Source of the DNA: Streptomyces albospinus
GTDB lineage: Bacteria > Actinomycetota > Actinomycetes > Streptomycetales > Streptomycetaceae
Length of the DNA: 38,804 nucleotides
Direction of reading: 5' to 3'
Assembly: GCF_014648695.1 (NCBI RefSeq)
Contig: NZ_BMRP01000006.1
Coordinates: forward strand, 1-38,804
The notes under the pieces are model-generated. The model saw nothing but the letters and a program-made list of their open reading frames with translations. It made no database searches and had not been told where the DNA came from. A program made the position numbers and the translations under genes. Every line of letters begins with the position of its first letter. Positions within the stretch are counted from its first letter, which is position 1. Below are positions 1 to 6,173 of this stretch, piece by piece.

Positions 1-63
1 GAAGAAGGCGGGGAGAACCTGATCGAGCACCCCCTCCTACTGGCCGCCCTCATGCGCCGCTGA
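1..63 (+). CDS. C-terminal end of a truncated ORF, function unknown
   Basis: An open frame enters from the left edge and stops at TGA 61-63. It gives 20 residues rich in Glu and Leu and ending MRR. Only the tail is in the window, so no family can be named. It has no visible relation to the gene at 231. It may be noise, because a frame this short could be open by chance. Confidence 0.3.
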   Translation, partial: EEGGENLIEHPLLLAALMRR

Positions 64-230
64 GAAACGAAAGCCTGGCCCACCTTGCCCGTCTCCTGAT
101 CGCGTCGCGAACGCGGAGACGCGTGACGTGGGGCCAAGCCGTGTAACGGGTCCTGCCCTTCAGTTATTGCGTCAGGCAACGGCTGAAGGGTGGGGCCCAT
201 ACGAACGCCCCACCAATCGAGGAGACCAAC

Positions 231-632
231 ATGGCAGCTGAACCCGGCGACGAGGCGGAAAGGGATCCGGTGCAGTCCTTCGTCGACGAAGCCTTCGAAG
301 AAATGATGCGGGAGGTCGGAGCCTCGCACAAAGGTGTGGGGAAATACGGTAAAGATCCTCTGACGGCAACCCTGCTTGAATCGGCTGCGGCCTCGCTGTC
401 GCACCCGGCATCCTCCGGCATGTCAGAACTTGAGAAAATTCTGTTTGTGCAGGCCCTGGCCACCGCGCTGGCCGACGCACTTGCCCCAGCGCTAGCCGAG
501 AACCTTGCCACGGAAATCATGAAGAATTTGGAACGGCACAACCCCCAGAAATCCCACCACAAGGAACCCAACCTCTCGAATCGCGGCGGACGGAGTCCGC
601 AAGAAGGGACCCGCCGGGTCAAGGGCAAATGA
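231..632 (+). CDS. Small acidic/helical hypothetical protein
   Basis: This is a 133-residue protein that I do not recognise. The ATG at 231 has an AGGAG at 220-224, six bases upstream, which fixes the start. Residues 1-60 are acidic (many E/D, with FVDEAFEEMMREV). Residues 65-108 are predicted helical and alanine-rich (SELEKILFVQALATALADALAPALAENLATEI). The last 25 residues are basic and probably disordered (RGGRSPQEGTRRVKGK). There is no signal peptide or membrane segment. It lies outside the AICE left repeat, next to an integrase relic, so it may belong to an older mobile element. The call as a gene rests on the good ribosome site and normal Streptomyces codon bias. Confidence 0.6.
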   Translation: MAAEPGDEAERDPVQSFVDEAFEEMMREVGASHKGVGKYGKDPLTATLLESAAASLSHPASSGMSELEKILFVQALATALADALAPALAENLATEIMKNLERHNPQKSHHKEPNLSNRGGRSPQEGTRRVKGK

Positions 633-663
633 CGATCGCCTCGCCTGCCGGCGCCTACCTGCC

Positions 664-753
664 GGAAGCGGGGGCGCGTGTTGTCGGCCTGGGACCGTCT
701 TGAAGCCTGTCGTGGCGGCAACGCCACCGTGGGTTCACATCCCACAGCCTCCG
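664..753 (+). pseudogene. Degenerate tRNA-Ser(UGA)-like sequence
   Basis: This 90-nt stretch has class II tRNA proportions. The acceptor ends 664-670 and 746-752 pair at 5 of 7 positions. The anticodon loop at 699-705 reads CTTGAAG with a poorly paired stem. There is a strong long variable-arm hairpin (GTGGCG/CGCCAC, loop GCAA) and a perfect 5-bp T stem (729-733 with 741-745). The T loop TTCACAT has C where A58 is expected, and no CCA follows. The 3' end GCCTCCG is typical of serine tRNAs. I read it as a decayed or laterally carried tRNA-Ser copy, possibly an old attachment site. A chance resemblance is not excluded. Confidence 0.35.
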
Positions 754-768
754 CAGGTTGAGCAGTGA

Positions 769-808
769 GAACGGCCCTTTGACCAGTGGGTTTGGCCGGG
801 GGCCGTTC
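769..808. terminator. Hairpin after the tRNA-Ser-like sequence
   Basis: GAACGGCCC (769-777) pairs perfectly with GGGCCGTTC (800-808) across a 22-nt loop. There is a short T run inside the loop but none after the stem. It may be a tRNA terminator relic. It overlaps the reading frame leading into the integrase relic. Confidence 0.35.
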
Positions 809-819
809 CTGTGCCTGCT

Positions 820-990
820 ATCTGCCGTTTCACCGCGGCCGGCGTGGCTCCCCAGGTGGTGACGGAGATCTTGGGGCACAGCCAGATCGCCATCACGATG
901 AACACGAACACGCACGTCGTGCAGGAGACGCAGCGCGAGGCGGTGAGTCACATGGACCGGCTTCTGAAGCGGCGGCCCGCTGCCGGATAA
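820..990 (+). pseudogene. C-terminal relic of a tyrosine integrase
   Basis: The frame reads ...FTAAGVAPQVVTEILGHSQ followed by IAITMNTNTHVV and ends at TAA 988-990. That is the box II region of a tyrosine recombinase: the (L)GHSQI histidine motif followed by the active-site segment. The HxxR motif expected just upstream is unrecognisable (CRFT). The catalytic Tyr of the usual NTYTHV segment is Asn (NTNTHV). No N-terminal or core domain is present. The relic differs from the intact integrase at 16919-18061 and comes from another, earlier element. Its tail faces the att site at 1061 as the intact int faces its own att site, so the two layers look nested. Confidence 0.75.
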
Positions 991-1020
991 CGACTCCCAT
1001 TGATGTCAATTCCAGATGTC

Positions 1021-1054
1021 AAAGACCCCCTACCATGATCGGTAGGGGGTCTTT
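1021..1054. terminator. Perfect 14-bp hairpin beside the left att copy
   Basis: AAAGACCCCCTACC and GGTAGGGGGTCTTT are perfect inverted repeats around a 6-nt loop. A TTTT lies on the plus side and a TCTTT on the minus side, so it can act in both directions. It sits where a terminator for tRNA-Val (minus strand) would be expected before the element inserted, and also ends the integrase relic. Confidence 0.75.
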
Positions 1055-1060
1055 TGACTG

Positions 1061-1103
1061 GTGGGCACAGACGGATTTGAACCGCCGACATCTGCTTTGT
1101 AAG
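1061..1103. other. Left attachment site copy (tRNA-Val 3' end)
   Basis: These 43 bp are identical to 18166-18208, the 3' part of the tRNA-Val gene from the anticodon loop to one base past the discriminator. This copy stops at the anticodon loop (after TTTGTAAG), so it is only a tRNA fragment. On the minus strand it is followed by CCA (1061-1059), unlike the copy in the intact tRNA. It is the distal boundary of the AICE. Confidence 0.93.
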
Positions 1104-1216
1104 CCTGGTGGTGGGAAATTGGGCGGATCTGTTGGCCGACCTGGCTCTCATCAACTTTGGTCCGGGCGCGGCCCGTGGCACCCCTGTGTCGCCTGGTTGA
1201 CCGTGGTTGACCGAGT

Positions 1217-1238
1217 CATCTGGCACGGTTCTGGCACG
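1217..1238. promoter_or_regulatory. Putative integrase arm-type site, left end
   Basis: CATCTGGCACG, 4 nt, TGGCACG. The same composite motif with the same spacing lies at 18048-18069 at the other end of the element. Each copy is about 100 bp inside its att copy. An inverted CGTGCC follows at 1251-1256. Symmetric paired repeats flanking attP are how arm sites of tyrosine integrases are arranged; binding itself is inferred. Confidence 0.55.
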
Positions 1239-1384
1239 GCCGAGCTCGGTCGTGCCCAAAGACACTCGACATGCACGAGGCTCCGGAGGCCCCTTCACTG
1301 TTCGAGATTCCTGCACGTCAGGGTTTCAAGCGCCGCCTTCGGATGTTTCCCTGTCCACAGATAGTCCACGGCGCGAGAGCCGGG

Positions 1385-1570
1385 TGACGGCGGGCGCTGC
1401 TGGCTGGTGCCTCCGCTCGGGCCTCGGTTGGGGACAGTCAGCCAGGATGGCGGGTCGGCCGGACACCCAGGCGCGCGTGTGCACCGGTACCGACCGTCGG
1501 GCTCAGCCATTCTGCCGGGTAGTTGATCGTCGACCAGCGCACCCCGCGACGGCTGGCCCGCTGCACATCT
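1385..1570. repeat. Diverged long direct repeat, copy 1
   Basis: Colinear blocks are shared with 3650-3825. They are TGACGGCGGGCGC (13 nt exact), GACAGTCAGCCA followed by GG(A/C)GGGT-type sequence, a CTCAGCCA..CTGCCGG block, TCGACCAG, and CGACGGC(T/C)(G/A)GCCCG. Spacing differs by small indels. The two copies bracket the small membrane protein and HEPN-like genes. Confidence 0.45.
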
Positions 1571-1687
1571 GGTGCGGTGGCTGTGACTGCAGGGCGGGAG
1601 AGCACGATGCGCTGCTCCGGCCGTGACGCCATGCGCCGTCCATGCGCCCGTGATCACCCATATCGGCACCTACTACAGTCCGCCTCC

Positions 1688-2092
1688 ATGGCGAAGAAGA
1701 AAAATAATGACCTTTGGCGCTACTGGGGACTCATCATATTCGTCATTGCCATCACCGGCTGGCTGACAGCTGACATAGGCCCTGTCGGCATCGCCACCTT
1801 ATCGGCACTTAGCTTCCTTTGGTTCCTCTTCCAGGCTCCTGTGCCATGCGGTGCGCTGAATCGAGGTGATGTGGAGCAATGCCGTAACAACGGTCGAGGG
1901 GTCCTACGAGGCTGCCATATAAAGCAACACCAATGGCAGAAGCTAAAAGCCCTCGTTTTGCGGCGTCGATGGCGACAAATTTCATCCGAGCTATTTCCAA
2001 ACCCGACCACAGCGCTGGCCAGCGTGGGCGCGATTGTCGCCCTACTGTCTTCTGTAATCGGTGTCGTCAAATCTCTGACCGGCAAGGGATGA
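1688..2092 (+). CDS. Small membrane protein with Cys/His cluster
   Basis: This is a 134-residue protein from ATG 1688; the open frame extends upstream but the start after the CGCCTCC stretch gives a sensible MAKKKNND N-terminus. Two membrane segments lie at residues 12-27 and 30-48 (LIIFVIAITGWLTADIG, IATLSALSFLWFLFQAP). A loop follows with three Cys and two His (PCGALN, EQCRNN, RGCHIKQH) that could bind metal. A basic stretch (LRRRWRQI) and a C-terminal hydrophobic segment (SVGAIVALLSSVIGVVKSL) complete it. An in-frame TTA leucine codon at 1799-1801 would make translation depend on the bldA tRNA. Similar hypothetical proteins are, as I recall, common in Streptomyces; function unknown. Confidence 0.7.
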   Translation: MAKKKNNDLWRYWGLIIFVIAITGWLTADIGPVGIATLSALSFLWFLFQAPVPCGALNRGDVEQCRNNGRGVLRGCHIKQHQWQKLKALVLRRRWRQISSELFPNPTTALASVGAIVALLSSVIGVVKSLTGKG

Positions 2093-2248
2093 CGAGCATT
2101 AATCTGAGCACCGCATTACAAGTTCGGTCCAACGATCCCAGCGGTCGACTACCGCGGCACCTGCGTTGGTGTCTAAGACCGCCGGAAGTCGCTGACGTCC
2201 GGCGTCGTTGATGTCAGCTGCGGATGTCAGACGGGCCCTCGTGCCATG

Positions 2249-2446
2249 TCACAACCTGCGGTAGGCGGCACGGTCGGTTCCGGGGGCCGGATCCCGGGCG
2301 AGCGTCACGTAGCAGGGATACGCCGGGTCGCCCACCTCCAGGAGCACGAACAGATCCACGTCATGCCGAGCGAAGCGATGGAGGTACTGAAGGAACAGTT
2401 CCAACTCCTCGCTGGAGAGCGGTTGGTCGTGTCTGTCGTCTCTCAT
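2249..2446 (-). CDS. Small hypothetical protein (65 aa)
   Basis: This is a 65-residue acidic protein from ATG 2444-2446. It has a helical first half (SSEELELFLQYLHRFARHDVD) and a strand-rich second half (FVLLEVGDPAYPCYVTLARD). No membrane segment or known motif is seen. The ribosome site is weak (GTGAGG almost touching the start). Its regular amphipathic pattern and codon use argue for a real gene, but the size and isolation leave doubt. It is antisense to its neighbours on both sides. Confidence 0.45.
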   Translation of the reverse strand: MRDDRHDQPLSSEELELFLQYLHRFARHDVDLFVLLEVGDPAYPCYVTLARDPAPGTDRAAYRRL

Positions 2447-2860
2447 GCCTCACCATACAGCTGGCCAGTGCCGACGACCTCTTCGTCCCGAAGCAACTGA
2501 GGCGAGGGCCTGTTCATAGGCTGGCGTGCCCGTCACCTGCGCCGATGGTCCGCTCCACAGTTGTTCGCTGCCGTGCGTCGGCGTTGTCACACAGTTAGAC
2601 ACTCACCTGCACGGCCTGCGGTGAGCTGTGACCTCCCGATCCCTAGCTCTATGCGGATGCCGCAGCGACGGTTAAAAGGGCCGCTGTGACGTCCTACTGG
2701 GACGCTGTCGGACATGCTCGGTCACCGCGGTTGCTGTACTTCGCTGCTGTACCGCAGCGCTGGATGGGGCACGGGCATCGTAGCCCCGTAACTCCAGAAA
2801 TCTGGATGTAGGGCCTCGCGAGGCCTGCCATGCTGTAACCAGTCAACTTAGGGGGCTCCG
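2447..2860. other. Intergenic region with palindromes upstream of the HEPN-like gene
   Basis: No gene is seen. Just upstream of the HEPN-like gene there are two palindromes. One is CCAGA-AA-TCTGG at 2794-2805. The other is a perfect 14-nt GGCCTCGCGAGGCC at 2812-2825, about 36 bases before the start codon. Either could be an operator for the downstream gene. Confidence 0.4.
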
Positions 2861-3457
2861 TTGCTTGAGTTCACGTCAAACCCAGACCTTTTCAAAGCGA
2901 TTGGCCGGGTGGCAGTTGAAAGTGCTCAAGTCGATGAAATGTTGCGCGAGATGATTTCTGATCTTCTACCGGAGAGCGCTGATGACGTTTGGATTCTCTT
3001 CGAAGGTCAAGGTAGTGAATGGTTGAGCGAGACGTTCAAGACAATGCTTGCACATGTTGACGGCACATTCCGCTCGTGGGCTCGTGAAGATCACGAAGAG
3101 TTCCGTAAGCTCCTGGGGTGGGCGGCCCAGCTGCGAGTTCTGCGCAACGCGGTAGTCCATGGCACTTGGCGAGAAGAGATCACCCTTGGCTGGTCGGACG
3201 GTGACGACTACATCGGCCGCCCTTGGAAGGACAGTCAGCCAGGCGAGAAGATCTTTTGGTGCATTCGAAGCAGGCAGCGAAAAGGTTTGCAGGAGCGAGA
3301 GTTCTCTATCACGGACGTTGAGCGGCTTGCAGTAGAGATAGCTGAAAATCGACAGAGGATCGCGGATCTATTTCGAAAAGAGACGGAAACTCACCCGGGC
3401 GCTGGAGATACCTTGAAGAGGTGGCCGAGCGTGAGCAGTCAGACTCCCGCCAGCTAA
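2861..3457 (+). CDS. HEPN-like protein, candidate RNase
   Basis: This is a 198-residue protein starting at TTG 2861 (GGGGGCT just upstream). It is largely alpha-helical with no membrane segment. Helix 1 (FKAIGRVAVESAQVDEMLREMISDLL) resembles the first helix of HEPN and HEPN-like four-helix bundles. Residues about 92-98 carry R-N-A-V-V-H, which fits the HEPN catalytic signature Rx4-6H with the common Asn after Arg. HEPN domains occur in toxins and in abortive-infection and CRISPR-associated RNases. Composition is less GC-rich than the core, as expected for transferred cargo. No antitoxin partner (for example MNT) adjoins it, although the NACHT/WD40 genes lie downstream. The family assignment rests on motif and helix pattern only. 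Confidence 0.65.
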   Translation: MLEFTSNPDLFKAIGRVAVESAQVDEMLREMISDLLPESADDVWILFEGQGSEWLSETFKTMLAHVDGTFRSWAREDHEEFRKLLGWAAQLRVLRNAVVHGTWREEITLGWSDGDDYIGRPWKDSQPGEKIFWCIRSRQRKGLQEREFSITDVERLAVEIAENRQRIADLFRKETETHPGAGDTLKRWPSVSSQTPAS

Positions 3458-4010
3458 GGTCGGCGGAGTCTCAATGGGTGAGGCAAACCTGTCTTCTTGC
3501 CCTGGGTCTAGTCGGGGATCTTGGGGAGCTGGGTTTTTGCTGGTCAGAACGCCACACCACGTTCCCTGAGTGCGTGTCGTTGGTCGTCCTTGGCCACTGT
3601 CGAGCGGCCTCGGACGGCCCAGAGACGGCCCAGCTTTGCCCCACTCGACTGACGGCGGGCGCCTTTGATACGACCTGTCTGCACCTCAGCCGACGACAGT
3701 CAGCCACGACGGCGGGTGCGCCGACCGACAACGCACGCGTATGCCTCGCTGCACCCCCACCCTTCTCAGCCACGCTGCCGGTGCCGTCGACCAGAGCGAG
3801 CCACGACGGCCAGCCCGTGACGACGATGCCTGAGCCCTCAGCTTGGGAAGCTTGGGTGATCCAGAACCGGCTGCTTGGCTGACCTGCGGCGCAGCACGAG
3901 AAGGCGTCCGCTAACCTCCCGTCTAGTTGCCCGCTGTTCCCGACCGCACGCGTTGATGACAGGCGAAGAAGCGAGCGACTGGGCGACACGTTCGAGTCAG
4001 CGTCTTGCGA
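3458..4010. other. Non-coding stretch with second copy of the diverged repeat
   Basis: Open frames exist on both strands (for example minus 3471-3989) but have no ribosome sites, and their translations look random. About 3650-3825 is the diverged copy of 1385-1570. It separates the HEPN-like gene from the convergent end of the WD40 gene. Confidence 0.45.
3650..3825. repeat. Diverged long direct repeat, copy 2
   Basis: It shares ordered blocks with 1385-1570 (see that entry), in the same orientation. The longest exact blocks are 12-13 nt, so the duplication is old or the sequence is constrained in short pieces only. Confidence 0.45.
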
Positions 4011-6173
4011 TCACCCCGCCCGTGGATCCTCGACTGGCTGGGGATGAAAGCGGAGAATGAACATCTCGCCGAGACCGTCGCCACAAACAATGACGTCTCC
4101 GTGACCAACTGCCAAGGCATGAACGTTTCCTGTGGCGGGGAAGCTCGCGATGTTCTGTTGCCTAGGCACGTCCCAGATTCTTAGATAGTTGTCCGCACCG
4201 CCAACGACCAACAATCCACTCTCAGTGAATGCTAGTTTATGTATCATCATTCCGGGATTGCTGGTCGGCAACAGACCCATCAGTTCCTTGCTCTGCGTGT
4301 CCCAGAGCCAGATGTCCCCGTCCTTGCCGGCCGAGGCCAAGAAACGGCCGCTCGGACTGAGAGCCAGAGTAAAGGTCGAGTCCCCGTGCTCGGCGGGCAG
4401 CGAGGTCAAGTGCTCGCTGCGTCGCTTATCGAAGTCCCAGTAGCGAATCTGCTCGTAGTCGGCCGAGACAAGGCATTGCTTGCTGCAGACAATCGACGTG
4501 ATAAAATTTTCGTGACCGTTGAGTGTGTCGACGAATTCGTCGCGCGTCAAATCCCAGATTTTGATCAGATTGTCCTCTGCGCCGGAGAGCAGGAAACGGC
4601 CGTCGACCGTGACGGCCAATGCTTGAACTGCGGCGTCATGTCGTCCCAGGACGGTGCTGGTGCGTTCCGCCAGATTGAAGCGCCGAACCGTGTGATCACC
4701 TCCTGCGGACAGGACGTATCGCTGATCTGGTGTGAAGGCGACGGCGTGGATCTCGCTGTCGTGAACGGTGGGGCAGACGACCCGCTGGACGGCGGTCAGG
4801 TCCCACAAGTGCAACCGGCCTATGCTATCGCCAGCCACTGCAAGATTGCCGGAGGGAGCCATGGCGAGGTCATGCAATGCATGCACGACCGGGAGGTGCT
4901 CGGATGGGTTGGGGAGCCTGTCGAGGCCCCAGAGCTTGAGCTTTCCATCCCAAGCACCGGTGAGGGCCCGCCGCCCATCGGGCGTCATTGCGATGGCACT
5001 CGTACCAAAACTGTGCCCGTGCACCACTGCCGTGCATCGCCGCTTAAGCAGGTCCCAGAATCGGAGTTCGCCGTCGGAGCTGCCCGAGATGCAGCGGTCG
5101 CCGTTTTCGCTCACTCCAACGGCGTCGACAGAGGCGATATGACCGGAAAGATCGGCGGTCCACGTCGCGTCCCGCCAGACTTTGACAAGCCGGTCCTCTG
5201 CGCCAGAAGTTATCAGTCTCCCGTCACCGGTCATCGCGATCGCGAAGATAGCCCCGTCGTGGCCCTCGAGCACGGCGGCGCAGCGCCGAGCGGACAGATC
5301 CCAGACCCGAACAGTGCGATCTTTGCTGGAGCTGGCGGCGAGCCTGCCGTCGGTGCTGACTGCGACGGCAAGGACTTCGTCGCGGTGGCCACTGAGTACG
5401 GTTTCGGGCTTCCGCGCCTCCAAGTCCCAAAGCACGACGATGTCGTCGCCGGCGGATAGTGCCCAACGCCCGTCCGGGGTCATGGCGATGTCGCGTACGC
5501 CCATGGTGTGCTTTGTGGGTGAAAGCTTCTTCGGCAAGCCCTTCGCCATATCCCAGAGTTCCAAATCCTCCATGCTGGCGGCTACTATCCGCTGCCCATC
5601 AGCGCTGATGGCGACGGCAGTCGCATAAGGCTGTCCGAGCCGATGGAGGCACCTACCAGTTTCCAGATCCCACACGCGCAGCCGGTGAGTAAGGTCGGTG
5701 GACACTGCGGTTCGTCCATCACGGCTTATCCCGGCGGCTGTTGTCAAAGAGCCATAGTCGTATAGTGTCCGGATTGCGCTAGCCCGGCGAGGTTCTCTGT
5801 TCACAAGTTCCAAATATGGCTCATTGATCCGCATGCGTCGTGCAGCGTCGCCTACGGAATCACTCAACGACCAGTTCGTGGCCTGTTGGGTGAAAAGGTG
5901 CGGGTTGGGCCCCAATACGTGACTCTGTTCATCGAAGAAGCGACGCCACGATTCGATTCCGACAACTCCCAATGATTCTGCACGCGCATACTCGGCGAGC
6001 AGTTCATAGGTCAGCCCCGCCCGGCACTTGGCGCCGAGAAATCCGATATCGGTCAATAGCATGCCAACATGCTTGAGCTCGCATAGATCCAGCTTCATTC
6101 GTACTAGATCGTTGAGGATGATGTGACGGCGTTCTTCGTCCATCTCCGCGAGAGCCCGGGTCGAATCGGTCAT
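4011..6173 (-). CDS. WD40 beta-propeller protein, C-terminal half of a NACHT-WD40 system
   Basis: This is 720 residues. About 130 N-terminal helical residues (ILNDLVRMKLDLCELKHVGM.., LLTDIGFLGAKCRAGL, YELLAEY) match the linker that follows the NTPase in STAND/NACHT-WD40 proteins. Then come about 13-14 WD40 repeats (residues about 145-715; e.g. LRVWDLETG, VRVWDLSAR, IKIWDLTRD, LRIWDVPRQ), enough for two seven-bladed propellers, which in this superfamily sense ligands. The ATG (6171-6173) directly follows the TAA of the upstream ATPase and is in the same frame. The two products may therefore be one ancestral protein split by a stop, with reinitiation or readthrough at the junction. There is no membrane segment. 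A role in phage sensing is inferred from family and context. Confidence 0.9.
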   Translation of the reverse strand: MTDSTRALAEMDEERRHIILNDLVRMKLDLCELKHVGMLLTDIGFLGAKCRAGLTYELLAEYARAESLGVVGIESWRRFFDEQSHVLGPNPHLFTQQATNWSLSDSVGDAARRMRINEPYLELVNREPRRASAIRTLYDYGSLTTAAGISRDGRTAVSTDLTHRLRVWDLETGRCLHRLGQPYATAVAISADGQRIVAASMEDLELWDMAKGLPKKLSPTKHTMGVRDIAMTPDGRWALSAGDDIVVLWDLEARKPETVLSGHRDEVLAVAVSTDGRLAASSSKDRTVRVWDLSARRCAAVLEGHDGAIFAIAMTGDGRLITSGAEDRLVKVWRDATWTADLSGHIASVDAVGVSENGDRCISGSSDGELRFWDLLKRRCTAVVHGHSFGTSAIAMTPDGRRALTGAWDGKLKLWGLDRLPNPSEHLPVVHALHDLAMAPSGNLAVAGDSIGRLHLWDLTAVQRVVCPTVHDSEIHAVAFTPDQRYVLSAGGDHTVRRFNLAERTSTVLGRHDAAVQALAVTVDGRFLLSGAEDNLIKIWDLTRDEFVDTLNGHENFITSIVCSKQCLVSADYEQIRYWDFDKRRSEHLTSLPAEHGDSTFTLALSPSGRFLASAGKDGDIWLWDTQSKELMGLLPTSNPGMMIHKLAFTESGLLVVGGADNYLRIWDVPRQQNIASFPATGNVHALAVGHGDVIVCGDGLGEMFILRFHPQPVEDPRAG

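Larger units (their letters stand above)
1104..1687. other. Non-coding left arm of the element with a diverged repeat
   Basis: I find no convincing gene here; the open frames on both strands look like GC shadows without ribosome sites. The stretch holds the putative integrase arm site (1217-1238). It also holds a copy (about 1385-1570) of a diverged repeat found again at about 3650-3825. It could carry cis-acting transfer or recombination functions. Confidence 0.5.

Noticed and set aside
3471..3989. A 172-codon open frame on the minus strand between the HEPN-like and WD40 genes
   Set aside because: No ribosome site and a random-looking translation; the region contains the diverged non-coding repeat.
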